From the NCBI RefSeq assembly GCF_927798175.1, contig NZ_CAKMMP010000016.1, forward strand, positions 1 through 64,000: a DNA stretch of 64,000 nucleotides, given 5' to 3'. Positions within the stretch are counted from its first letter, which is position 1. The number at the start of each line of letters is the position of its first letter. The DNA is from Paenibacillus sp. JJ-223. GTDB taxonomy: Bacteria; Bacillota; Bacilli; Paenibacillales; Paenibacillaceae. The notes below the pieces were generated by a model. It had not been told where the DNA came from. It worked only from the letters and a program-made list of their open reading frames with translations, and made no database searches. Shown here piece after piece: positions 33,968-42,996 of the stretch. Both the position numbers and the translations under genes were made by a program.

Positions 33968-34786
33968 CTAGATCTCCACCGCCACGCCATAATGATCCGA
34001 TACAACCGGACCGTTCGTTCCGTTCAGCACAACCGTTGAAGATTGGGCCTGAACCGGATGCGCGGACCAAATGTAATCAATGCGCAGAGGACGGCTGTTG
34101 TCCGACCAACCAGCAATGGCTTTGACTACTGTTGCTCCCTCATCTTTGCTGAGGGCTGTCGCGTACAGGTCATTCCAGCCCTTTTCCACCATGTAATCGT
34201 AACCCTGGCCACGAATCTCCGCCACATTGTTGAAATCGCCCATAATGTATAACGGCTGTTCTTTGTAAGGGGCCAGCTTTTCCTCGGTGAGATCCCACTG
34301 CTCTTTAAACGGCTCCAGCTCGTCGTTCCACCAATTGAAGTGACCGTTCACAAACCAGGTTGCCTGTCCTTCAACGACCGTTTGCACCCCAACGATTTTG
34401 CGAGTCCGGTAATTGTAGTAATCCTGAAGATGCGAAGCATACTCTCCAAACGCCGCCTTGATCGGCGTCCGGCTCAAAATGGCCAGTCCTTCATCAAATT
34501 TGCCGAAGCTGGCATGGGTCGGAATCCATGTCCAATAGTAGGGCGTATCCAGCTGCCCAAGCAGGACGTGGGCGTAATTATCCTTTTTAATGACCGTACC
34601 GGGTTCGGCAACAACATAGCGGTCCAGCTCCTCTGCTGATAGCGGCTGCTCCTGCGCGGTTTGGTTAACCTCCTGCAAGGCGACGATATCGAACCGGTTT
34701 TCGTTAATGAACCGGGCCAGTCCGCCGATTTTGTTCATCTGGTCTTCTTCTACCCATGCGTGGGCGTTTAACGTTAACAGTTTCAT
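33968..34786 (-). CDS. endonuclease/exonuclease/phosphatase family protein
   Basis: 272 aa with the EEP (DNase I-like) motifs in order: KLLTLNAHAW (Asn), DIVALQEVNQ (metal-binding Glu), FVNGHFNWW, YIMGDFNNV (Asp/Asn) and VVSDHYGVAVEI (Asp-His). The protein looks cytoplasmic, with no signal peptide. EEP members include phosphodiesterases, sphingomyelinases and nucleases, and the sequence alone does not decide the substrate. The ATG at 34786 has GGGAG 7 nt upstream; an ATG at 34819 is less likely. Confidence 0.87.
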   Translation of the reverse strand: MKLLTLNAHAWVEEDQMNKIGGLARFINENRFDIVALQEVNQTAQEQPLSAEELDRYVVAEPGTVIKKDNYAHVLLGQLDTPYYWTWIPTHASFGKFDEGLAILSRTPIKAAFGEYASHLQDYYNYRTRKIVGVQTVVEGQATWFVNGHFNWWNDELEPFKEQWDLTEEKLAPYKEQPLYIMGDFNNVAEIRGQGYDYMVEKGWNDLYATALSKDEGATVVKAIAGWSDNSRPLRIDYIWSAHPVQAQSSTVVLNGTNGPVVSDHYGVAVEI

Positions 34787-34923
34787 AAGCTCGCTCCCGT
34801 AGTTATATTCTGGCTGCATGTCGTCGGCGCTGCATCGAAACGGAAACTATTCGCAGAATTCATGCACGAGGCAGTCCATAACTGATATGATGGTTATAGA
34901 GCATGACGTAGCCAGGAGATGGA

Positions 34924-36690
34924 ATGATGAACATATCGAATGACATGAACATGACTGACGCGCAGTGGCAGCAGCTGATCGCCCAGGTGGCCGACCAGTA
35001 TGACAGCCTGACCCTCATGCGCGGCTTCCAATATTATAAACAAAAACGCGTCGCTGCGTTGCATTATAGCGAACAAGGCAACGTCTCGGCCACCGTTCAA
35101 GGTTCGGACGAACACGAAGAAGCCACGCTGAACCCCTACGCGTTATCGGAAAGTCAATGTACCTGTCCGGCAGCTTCGGGCTGCAGGCACATCGCTGCAA
35201 TCATGATGAGTTGGGCCGAACAGCTTGGCCGCCCCGTTCAGGCCATAGCCAATGCGCATACAAGCACGGTTTTGAAACGCAATTCCTCCAAACCGGTTGG
35301 CAAGGCAAGCAGCGGAAGAGCCGGACACACGGCGGTTCCCCGGACGGAGACGCCTCCCGATTACGGCTATATGAAACTGAAGGAAGAAGCCGCGGCGCTG
35401 GCGGAGCTGCACATCGATACATGGCATGACCTGTTCGCCAAATGTTTGGTCCGGCTTGGCACGGGAACGCCCAGCGTATCCTACGTGCAGGAAGCCCAAG
35501 ACGAGCTCTACGCGATCAAGCCCAAGTTATCCCCCGGAATGGACCAGTTGTTCGCACTGCACGCACACTTGCATCTGCTGCGTTTTTGCGTGCCGGAACG
35601 CGGTTCAATTCCAAGTATGCCCATCTATTTGAATGTTGCCGCACAAATGGCTGCCGATGCCCTGCTGCAGAACGCGGAAAACGAGTTGAATCGACCGCTT
35701 GAGCTATCCAATCAAAGCGAAGCGGAGCGGGAACGAATCTGGAGCCGGGTGCAAGAGACGGTTCAATACCTGCGCAGCCAGATGTTGTCCGAAACGCAAA
35801 CCCTATTGTTTTTCACGCCGATCTATCGGCAGCTCTGGTTGAACTGGATCGTTCCCATGTCGGACAAGCGGGTACCCATGCTTGAATCCGAATTGCGTAC
35901 CCTTGTGGCGGTAGAGCAGGAAATTCAACGTGCTTCAATGCCGACAGGCGGAAGCCGGGATGGAGCTGCAAATGGCTCTGGGTCCGAACAACGTGTTAAG
36001 CCAGCCGCTGCAGGCTCCCTCCCCCTTGCTCTGGCGCAGGGATGGATCCTGTTTCACCTGGAACGGGATGAACGGGCTTGGCAGCTGCTGGGTCGCGGAC
36101 ACTCCGCATTCGGTATGCCGCCGGAGCATTTGATGCATTTTCTGCATGTACTCGCCGATGATTCCCGCTGGGAACGTCTAGCCGCATGGCTCGGCGAGCT
36201 CGGGCCGCTTCTGGTCGGCCGCCGCAACGATTCGCTGCAGGCATACATGCAGCTATGGGACGACACGCTTCGCCATCTGCCGGAAGAGGAAAACCGGATG
36301 TGGGATACCTTGGTCGGTATGCTTCCCCATTCCCGTCCGGCCTATGAAGAAGCGATGCATCAGCGTGGGCAATGGCGCAGATGGATCGACTTTCAATTAA
36401 GCACAGGCGCTGAGCCGCTCGATTTCCGGGTCGCTATGCTGGAACCGATCGAGAAGGAGGCGCCGGAGCTGCTGCTGCCCTTCTACCACCAGGCTGCCGA
36501 GCGCCATATCGAGCAGCGCAACCGGGACGGATACAAAGCAGCGGTCAAACTGCTCAAGCGGCTGGCCAAATTGTATAAAAAATTGAAGCAGGAAGAACGC
36601 TGGGAAGCGTTCATTACTTCACTCGCTGTTCGCAACAGCCGGCTGCGGGCCTTGCAGGAAGAGCTTCGGAAAGGGAAATTGATCTCATGA
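34924..36690 (+). CDS. ywqB: SWIM zinc-finger protein, YwqB-like
   Basis: 588 aa. A SWIM zinc finger lies near the N-terminus: Cys79, Cys81, Cys87 and His89 in CTCPAASGCRHIAA. The rest is helical with many Arg/Leu repeats and no further recognised domain; the C-terminus is Lys-rich (KRLAKLYKKLKQEERWEAF). It overlaps the downstream SNF2 helicase gene by 4 nt, the same pairing as Bacillus subtilis ywqB-ywqA. It probably forms a complex with the helicase on nucleic acid. AGGAGATGGA precedes the ATG. Confidence 0.85.
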   Translation: MMNISNDMNMTDAQWQQLIAQVADQYDSLTLMRGFQYYKQKRVAALHYSEQGNVSATVQGSDEHEEATLNPYALSESQCTCPAASGCRHIAAIMMSWAEQLGRPVQAIANAHTSTVLKRNSSKPVGKASSGRAGHTAVPRTETPPDYGYMKLKEEAAALAELHIDTWHDLFAKCLVRLGTGTPSVSYVQEAQDELYAIKPKLSPGMDQLFALHAHLHLLRFCVPERGSIPSMPIYLNVAAQMAADALLQNAENELNRPLELSNQSEAERERIWSRVQETVQYLRSQMLSETQTLLFFTPIYRQLWLNWIVPMSDKRVPMLESELRTLVAVEQEIQRASMPTGGSRDGAANGSGSEQRVKPAAAGSLPLALAQGWILFHLERDERAWQLLGRGHSAFGMPPEHLMHFLHVLADDSRWERLAAWLGELGPLLVGRRNDSLQAYMQLWDDTLRHLPEEENRMWDTLVGMLPHSRPAYEEAMHQRGQWRRWIDFQLSTGAEPLDFRVAMLEPIEKEAPELLLPFYHQAAERHIEQRNRDGYKAAVKLLKRLAKLYKKLKQEERWEAFITSLAVRNSRLRALQEELRKGKLIS

Positions 36691-39600
36691 GCGCCATTCA
36701 TCCATATACCGAAACCATCGTTGTCCATGTTGCTCTGACAGGTTACGGGGACGCCCTGTTCTACGGGGCTTCGAACACCTACCAATTCGTTCCCGGACAA
36801 ACGCTCAAACAGCGTTTATTTGCCTGGCACGCCCCTTCGTTCTACGGTACCGAACTCGAAACCCGGCAGATCGAAGAGATTGAGCTGGCCGTGCTTCCCG
36901 CCGAAGAAGTCATTCCGTTCTTTGCCGACATGCACACCCTGCTGCACATCGAATGGCAGTGGGACGAACAGGCCGCTCACCTCATTAGGCTGGCCCCGGT
37001 TCTGGCAGCAACCATCGAAGACCGCAAATTCGTGCCCAGCTTCGACGCTTTTCGCTCGGGGCGGCTGCAATGGTCTTGGGATGGTGCCAGCCTTAAAGCG
37101 CAGGATCGCTCCGCTCTCGCCAAAGCGCTGGAGGAAACGGACGAAAGCTTCGGCGAAGGCCTTGCCGCCGCATATTCGGCCTCCGTTTTCCAGCACTGCT
37201 ACGGCACGGAAGAAACCGCGACCGACCTGCGGCGCGAATTTCCGCAGCTCTTCCCTCAAGGCGGCGCCTTGCCGAAGGTTGCGCCCGGCCTGGATGCACA
37301 GGCATGGCTTGTCTCGATCGGCTGGAAAGCGGACGCGGCACCGTTCCGTCCGCTGCTGCAATTGCTGGAGCCGGATGACGACTCCCCCGCCTGGCGGCTG
37401 CGGCTCGTATTGCAGGACAAGCTGGACGCCTCCGTGCTGCTGCCGATCAGGCTGGACTCGCAAGGCCGCGCCGAAGGAGAATGGCCGCAGCTATGGGAGG
37501 CCTTCATCCTGGATCGTTCCGCCGGTTGGCTGGATCAGCTGCGCGGCCAATTAACGCGCGTCCACCGCTCGGAACGTGGCAGCCGCGACGTGTTGAGCGA
37601 ACCGCTGAGCGACCAGGAGGCTTGGCAGTTCCTGACGGTGGAGAGCGGCCGATTGCTCGAAGCGGGCTGGCAGGTGCTGCTGCCGGGGTGGTGGGAAGCC
37701 GCCCGCAAGAAAAAGCCGCGTCTTCGCGCCAAAGTCAAGGAAGAAGAAGGCAAAGAACGCGGTCAGTCTTTTTTTGGACTGGACTCCATCATTCATTTCG
37801 ACTGGCGCATTGCGATCGGCGATACGGACCTGAGCGAAGAGGAATTCGCCGACCTGGTCGCGCGCAACGAGCGGCTTGTCCGCTTCCGCGGTGAATGGGT
37901 ACCGCTCGATCCCGCCCTCCTGGAACAGATCCGGCGGGCGATGGAAGGCGTGGACCGAAAGCAGGGATTGTCGTTCCAGGACATCCTGCATCTGCATCTG
38001 CTGCATAACGAGCAGCGCGAATATCGCAAGCTCAAGCAGCGTGAAGGACAGCAGGAAGAAGAACCTGAAGAATCGCCGGATCGCGTCCATCTGGAAGTGG
38101 AACTGAACGAACACTTGAACCGCATCATTGCCCAGCTTGGCGGCGGTCAGGGTGGCGCTCCTTCGCTGCCGGTGCCGGCCGGATTGCACGCCGAGCTTCG
38201 TTCCTACCAGAAGGAAGGCTTCTCTTGGCTGGGCTTCCTGCGCCGATTCGGGCTTGGGGCCTGTCTCGCCGACGACATGGGGCTTGGGAAGACGATTCAG
38301 TTCATTACGTACCTTCTGCATCTGAAGGAAAACGAACCACGTTCCGCAGGACAGGCGCCTGCCCTGCTCGTCTGTCCCACCTCCGTGCTGGGCAACTGGC
38401 AGAAGGAGATCAGCCGTTTTGCCCCGTCCGTGAACGTCCTGCTTCATTATGGGGCGCGCAGAAGCAGCGGAGACGAATTCCGGGCCCAGACGGAGCAAGT
38501 GGATATCGTCATCACGTCCTATGCTACCGCAACGCTGGATCAGGAAATGCTGCAGTCCTATACCTGGGCTTCCATTTGCCTGGACGAAGCGCAGAATATC
38601 AAAAACGCGCAGACGAAACAGTCTCTCGCCGTACGCAGCTTTCCCGCCAAACATCGCATTGCGCTGACAGGTACGCCGATCGAGAACAGGCTCGCCGAGC
38701 TGTGGTCGATCTACGATTTCATCAACCCCGGGTATTTGGGCAGCGCCAGAGCGTTCCAGAACCGCTTTATCAGCGCGATCGAGAAGGATAAAGACGAGGA
38801 CCGCATGCAGGACCTGCAGCAGCTGGTGAAACCGTTCATGCTTCGCCGCAAAAAAAAGGACCCGAACATCCAGCTCGATCTGCCTGACAAAAACGAAATG
38901 AAAACCTATATCCATCTTACCGGCGAACAAAGCGCCCTCTATGACCAATCCGTCAAGGAATTGATGGACAAAATGAAAGAGCTGGAGGGCATCAAGCGCA
39001 AAGGCGCGATCCTGTCCGCCCTGACCCAGCTCAAGCAGCTCTGCGACCATCCGCTGCTGGTTACGAAAGAACCGCCTCCCGAGGCGCTGTCCGCAGGCGA
39101 AGCCGACTCGGAGTACGACACGTACAGCCCGCAGGACATGGCTATGCTGATCAGCCGGTCGGCCAAGCTGGAACGGCTGATGGAGCTTGTGCGGGAGCTG
39201 CGGGAGGAAGGCGAGCGCTGCCTGATTTTCACGCAATATATCGGCATGGGCGAAATGCTCCAGAGGGTGTTGCGGCAAGAACTGCAGGAACCCGTGCTCT
39301 ACCTGCACGGCGGCACGTCCAAAAAAGCGCGCGATCGCATGATCGAACAATTCCAATCCCGGACGCTGCCGGCGGACCAACAGCCTTCCGTTTTCATCCT
39401 GTCGATCAAGGCAGGCGGAGTCGGCCTTAACCTGACGGCGGCCAACCATGTGTTCCATTTCGACCGCTGGTGGAACCCGGCCGTCGAGAACCAGGCCACC
39501 GACCGCGCCTATCGCATGGGCCAGACCAAGGACGTTCAGGTACACAAGTTCATCTCGCTTGGCACGCTCGAGGAGCGCATCGACGAAATGCTGGAAAGCA

Positions 39601-39707
39601 AACAGCAGCTTAGCGACAACATCATTACAAGCTCCGAAAACTGGATTACCGAGCTGTCGACCGATGAATTGCAGGACTTGTTCACCCGTCGGCGGGATTG
39701 GTCTTGA
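36687..39707 (+). CDS. ywqA: SNF2-family DNA translocase, YwqA-like
   Basis: 1006 aa. The C-terminal half is a complete SNF2/RapA-type ATPase: LADDMGLGKTIQFITYLL (Walker A, about residue 530), LDEAQNIKN (DEAQ box, about 632), TGTPIENRLAELWSIYDF, then helicase C with LTAANHVFHFDRWWNPAVENQATDRAYRMGQ near 927. The N-terminal 450 residues match the poorly described region seen in bacterial SNF2 proteins with a SWIM partner. It moves on double-stranded DNA using ATP. Possible roles are repair, transcription recycling or defence, none of which is shown here. Translationally coupled to ywqB. Confidence 0.93.
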   Translation: MSAIHPYTETIVVHVALTGYGDALFYGASNTYQFVPGQTLKQRLFAWHAPSFYGTELETRQIEEIELAVLPAEEVIPFFADMHTLLHIEWQWDEQAAHLIRLAPVLAATIEDRKFVPSFDAFRSGRLQWSWDGASLKAQDRSALAKALEETDESFGEGLAAAYSASVFQHCYGTEETATDLRREFPQLFPQGGALPKVAPGLDAQAWLVSIGWKADAAPFRPLLQLLEPDDDSPAWRLRLVLQDKLDASVLLPIRLDSQGRAEGEWPQLWEAFILDRSAGWLDQLRGQLTRVHRSERGSRDVLSEPLSDQEAWQFLTVESGRLLEAGWQVLLPGWWEAARKKKPRLRAKVKEEEGKERGQSFFGLDSIIHFDWRIAIGDTDLSEEEFADLVARNERLVRFRGEWVPLDPALLEQIRRAMEGVDRKQGLSFQDILHLHLLHNEQREYRKLKQREGQQEEEPEESPDRVHLEVELNEHLNRIIAQLGGGQGGAPSLPVPAGLHAELRSYQKEGFSWLGFLRRFGLGACLADDMGLGKTIQFITYLLHLKENEPRSAGQAPALLVCPTSVLGNWQKEISRFAPSVNVLLHYGARRSSGDEFRAQTEQVDIVITSYATATLDQEMLQSYTWASICLDEAQNIKNAQTKQSLAVRSFPAKHRIALTGTPIENRLAELWSIYDFINPGYLGSARAFQNRFISAIEKDKDEDRMQDLQQLVKPFMLRRKKKDPNIQLDLPDKNEMKTYIHLTGEQSALYDQSVKELMDKMKELEGIKRKGAILSALTQLKQLCDHPLLVTKEPPPEALSAGEADSEYDTYSPQDMAMLISRSAKLERLMELVRELREEGERCLIFTQYIGMGEMLQRVLRQELQEPVLYLHGGTSKKARDRMIEQFQSRTLPADQQPSVFILSIKAGGVGLNLTAANHVFHFDRWWNPAVENQATDRAYRMGQTKDVQVHKFISLGTLEERIDEMLESKQQLSDNIITSSENWITELSTDELQDLFTRRRDWS

Positions 39708-39713
39708 CCTAAA

Positions 39714-39754
39714 AAAGAGCGAAGGCTGGAGTCAAAACTCCGCCTTCGCTCTTT
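39714..39754. terminator. bidirectional terminator after ywqA
   Basis: AAAGAGCGAAGGC pairs with GCCTTCGCTCTTT, with an inner GGAG/CTCC extension and TCAAAA loop. It lies between convergent ywqA and the secreted-protein gene. Confidence 0.85.
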
Positions 39755-39775
39755 GCTTACCCGCTCTTCCCTGTC

Positions 39776-40246
39776 TTATCGCATGTTGCCGATAATGGAC
39801 GATCTGGAATCCTGCATTTTTTTGATGAAATTGGTCATGACGTCAAATGCCTCGTTGCGCTTGTTGCTCAACGACTGCAGGCGAAGCATGTCCATTTGCT
39901 GCGAGCTGCCCAGTGCATCGATCTGGCTCTTGATCGCTTGGACCGCCGCTTGGTCCCCGCGCAGTTGAGCTTGCTGCAATTGTTCATTCAATTGCGCAAT
40001 CTGCTGGTTGCGCTGCTGCACCGCGTCCAATTGCGATTTAAGCTGTTGTTCCAGCAATGCGGCACGCTGGGTTTGGACCATCATCAGCGCCGTCTCCAAA
40101 TCCATGCTTTGCAAATCGATGCCAGTCACGGATGGGATGGACGATCCCACATATGTACTGCTTTGCGCCGACACGGCAGAACCGATGGATACGGCTGCTA
40201 CCGTGGCGATCACGGTGGACGTAATGAACTTGCCCGTTTTTTTCAC
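39776..40246 (-). CDS. secreted coiled-coil protein
   Basis: 156 aa from a GTG at 40246, which has an excellent GGAGGTG 6 nt upstream; the frame extends to 40285 with an ATG but without a signal. Residues 1-27 are a Sec signal peptide ending AVSA-Q. Residues 50-150 are strongly helical and Gln/Leu-rich (TQRAALLEQQLKSQLDAVQQRNQQIAQLNEQLQQAQ), a probable coiled coil. I do not recognise a family. The Gln-rich coiled coil could mediate wall or flagellar-type interactions, but no context supports that. Confidence 0.78.
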   Translation of the reverse strand: MKKTGKFITSTVIATVAAVSIGSAVSAQSSTYVGSSIPSVTGIDLQSMDLETALMMVQTQRAALLEQQLKSQLDAVQQRNQQIAQLNEQLQQAQLRGDQAAVQAIKSQIDALGSSQQMDMLRLQSLSNKRNEAFDVMTNFIKKMQDSRSSIIGNMR

Positions 40247-40417
40247 CGAAAACACCTCCCCCAATTTCGAAAGACGACTATACAAAAAGAGACATCTTTC
40301 GACGCCATTATATCAAAGGTCCTACAACCTTCAACCCATAATCGCAAAAATGAGACACATTTGATACTCCAGGCTCTAAATGCGGCAGTTTACCCTCACT
40401 CACCCTGTCCAACCAAA

Positions 40418-40466
40418 CCAAAAGCGGTCCGTTCCTCTCCCACATCTGGGCAAGGCAATGGACCGC
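40418..40466 (-). terminator. terminator of the bgl operon
   Basis: On the minus strand GCGGTCC (40460-40466) pairs with GGACCGC (40424-40430), followed by TTTTGGTTT. It lies just after kdgT. Confidence 0.65.
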
Positions 40467-40489
40467 AATGGATGCTCATGTTTATTGGG

Positions 40490-41440
40490 TTAATGTGCCG
40501 TTTCCGTCGATGCTCCCTTTCCGGCCAGCCGTTTCACGATATAAGGTACGGTGATGGATGTCAGGATAACCGCAAAAGCGATCTGCGCAATAGCCGATTC
40601 AACATACGGAGCATAAGCCGGATTGAATCCGGCGGCCATGGCAGGCACCACCATGGACAATCCGGCGACCGAGCAGGTGGCTGCTGCCGCATACCCCGGG
40701 CGCTTTAACAAAGCACGGTCAATCATGATCAGCGGCAGTAAACAAAGGATGAAAAACAGCAGCGTTACCAGCAGCCCGGACAGACTCGAACGGAAAGCAA
40801 CGCCCAGGTCGATGTTCGACCCGAAGCTTGTCCCCAAGAACGGCAGCAAAATGACCGTTCCCGGAGCAAACATCTTCTGGATATTGCCATCAAGATTGCC
40901 CAGCAGGATGCCGATCAGGAAAGGAACCAGCGTGGCCAGCACGCTCAGGTAATCGATCCCCACGCCGCTGGCCGAATTCAGGATCATGACCGGAATGACC
41001 GGAACGGCGATCAGGTTCAAAATGCCGAATGCTGCCTGGTCCACATCGTCTCCATAGGAATTCATCAAGGCCATGTAAAGGCCCGGATTGCAGCTGGTCA
41101 ACACGGCGATGAACGCAACGGCGGAAATGCCGGCAAAGCCCTCCACGCCGAACCATTGCACGAATGTCCAGCCGAACAGCCAGGCGATCAGCACTCTGGC
41201 CAGACAGTGCACCCCTGCCCGCTTCAGCGTGACAGGGAGCTTCCGCAAGTTCAATTGCGTGCCCGATACGAGCAGAATCATGCCGATGAGCACCATCGTT
41301 CCTTTCGAGGTGAATAGCGCCGTTGTCGGGTCACCCATCTGAAAGAACTGCGGAAACACCGTGTTGACGACGGCTGCCAGCATCATGGGCACGATGAGCA
41401 GGCCGCCGGGAATTTTTTTAACCGATCCCAGAATGTTCAT
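40490..41440 (-). CDS. kdgT: 2-keto-3-deoxygluconate permease
   Basis: 316-aa membrane protein with ten hydrophobic segments. The KdgT-family opening KKIPGGLLIVPMMLAAVVNTVFPQFF, the TSCNPGLYMALMNSYGD block and AATCSVAGLSMVVPAMAAG support a proton-coupled KDG importer. The start at 41440 lies 5 nt after the bglA stop without its own strong ribosome binding site, so it is probably translated by coupling. Its presence in a beta-glucoside operon is unusual, so the real substrate may differ. Confidence 0.85.
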   Translation of the reverse strand: MNILGSVKKIPGGLLIVPMMLAAVVNTVFPQFFQMGDPTTALFTSKGTMVLIGMILLVSGTQLNLRKLPVTLKRAGVHCLARVLIAWLFGWTFVQWFGVEGFAGISAVAFIAVLTSCNPGLYMALMNSYGDDVDQAAFGILNLIAVPVIPVMILNSASGVGIDYLSVLATLVPFLIGILLGNLDGNIQKMFAPGTVILLPFLGTSFGSNIDLGVAFRSSLSGLLVTLLFFILCLLPLIMIDRALLKRPGYAAAATCSVAGLSMVVPAMAAGFNPAYAPYVESAIAQIAFAVILTSITVPYIVKRLAGKGASTETAH

Positions 41441-41445
41441 TGCGT

Positions 41446-42903
41446 CTATAGCTCGGCTCCGTTCGTCCGGATCACGTTCTGATACCAATAGAAGGAGTCT
41501 TTGCGGGTTCTCTTCATCGTACCGTTGCCGTAGTCATCCTGATCGACATAGATGAAACCGTAACGTTTGCTCATCTCCGACGTCGAAGAACTGATCATGT
41601 CAATCGGTCCCCACATCGTATACCCGATCACTTCCACGCCGTCCTGAATGGCCAGGCCCATCTGTTCGATATGTTTGCTTAAGAAATCAATGCGGTAAGG
41701 GTCGTTTACCGTGCCGTCTTCATTCACTTTGTCGTAGAAACCGGAGCTGTTCTCCAAAATGAATACCGGTTTGTGGTAGCGGTCATATACCAGGTTCAAC
41801 GTGTAACGGAGACCCACAGGGTCGATCTGCCAGCCCCACTCGTTTTCGGGCAAATGCGGGTTTTTGTACACGCTGTGCACGTTGCCTGCCGTCAATTCCA
41901 ACTGTTCCGTGTCGCTGCTGGAAATCATGGAGTTGTAGTAGGACATGCCCACGAAGTCGGCCGTATACGCGCGGATGCTATCCAGATCGCCATCCTCCAT
42001 CTGCAGCTCGATTCCTTTTTCCTTGAAGTACGTCTTGGCGAAATACGGGTATTCGCCCAGGTTCAGCACGTCAAGGAAGAACTGGTTTTTCATTTGGTCA
42101 TCCTTTTGCATCTGGAGCGCGTCCTCCGGTTTGCACGTGTAAGGGTAGGTCGTGAAATAAGCCACCATACTGCCGATTTTGTTATTCGGGTCGATCTCGT
42201 GTGCCCGTTTGGTTGCTCTGGACGCCGCCACGAACTGATGGTGCAGCCCTTGGAACAGCATTTCCTCGTAATTCGGTTTGTCGTATTCGATAATGCCGAG
42301 CGTTTTGGCGCCGGCCTTCACGCTCATGTTGATTTCGTTGAACGTTACCCAGTACTTCACTTTCCCCTTGTAACGATTGAACAACACTTCGCAGTAGTTG
42401 AGGTACAAGTCCACCAGCTTGCGGTTATACCAGCCGCCGAATTTGTCGATCAGCACGATCGGCATGTCGAAATGGCTGATCGTAATCAGCGGTTCCATGC
42501 CATGTCTCAGGCACTCGTCGATGACTTGATCATAGAATTGCAAAGCCTTTTCGTTTGGTGCTGCATCATCTCCGCCAGGGAATACACGCGCCCATGCAAT
42601 GGAATAACGGAACACTTTGAAGCCCATTTCGGCAAAAAGGGCAATATCCTCGCGGAATGTATGGTAAAAGTCGATGCCGCGGCGTTTCGGATATTTAACG
42701 GTATCCGGGTCGTTTTTGGCCTCTTCGATCATCTCGCGGTTAATTTTCATCTGTTTGGTAACTTTGCGGTCATTGTTGGCATTGAACTTCATCACTTCGG
42801 GAATGGTCAGGCTTTTGCCATCCACGTTGTAAGCTCCCTCTGCCTGACATGCCGAAAGTGCGCCTCCCCATAAAAATCCTTCCGGGAATAAAGATTGTGT
42901 CAT
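41446..42903 (-). CDS. bglA: 6-phospho-beta-glucosidase, GH1
   Basis: 485-aa family 1 glycoside hydrolase that splits phosphorylated beta-glucosides brought in by the PTS. N-terminal FPEGFLWGGALSACQAEGAYN, acid/base glutamate in VTFNEIN, and nucleophile glutamate in FILENSSG, where ENG is more common. C-terminal DSFYWYQNVIRTNG is typical of phospho-specific members. The ATG at 42903 has AAGGAGG 8 nt upstream. It is the third gene of the licT-bglP-bglA-kdgT operon. Confidence 0.94.
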   Translation of the reverse strand: MTQSLFPEGFLWGGALSACQAEGAYNVDGKSLTIPEVMKFNANNDRKVTKQMKINREMIEEAKNDPDTVKYPKRRGIDFYHTFREDIALFAEMGFKVFRYSIAWARVFPGGDDAAPNEKALQFYDQVIDECLRHGMEPLITISHFDMPIVLIDKFGGWYNRKLVDLYLNYCEVLFNRYKGKVKYWVTFNEINMSVKAGAKTLGIIEYDKPNYEEMLFQGLHHQFVAASRATKRAHEIDPNNKIGSMVAYFTTYPYTCKPEDALQMQKDDQMKNQFFLDVLNLGEYPYFAKTYFKEKGIELQMEDGDLDSIRAYTADFVGMSYYNSMISSSDTEQLELTAGNVHSVYKNPHLPENEWGWQIDPVGLRYTLNLVYDRYHKPVFILENSSGFYDKVNEDGTVNDPYRIDFLSKHIEQMGLAIQDGVEVIGYTMWGPIDMISSSTSEMSKRYGFIYVDQDDYGNGTMKRTRKDSFYWYQNVIRTNGAEL

Positions 42904-42996
42904 GTTGTTTTCCTCCTTGAGTGTGATAAAAGGGGCAAAAAGGAGCCGCGCTCCCATTGGCCCAACGCATCCGCCACGATTGTGGTTGGATTACGA

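Noticed and set aside
37551..39545. 664-codon open frame antisense to the SNF2 gene
   Set aside because: Shadow of a long GC-rich coding region. The sense strand has intact SNF2 motifs and no start signal exists for the antisense frame.
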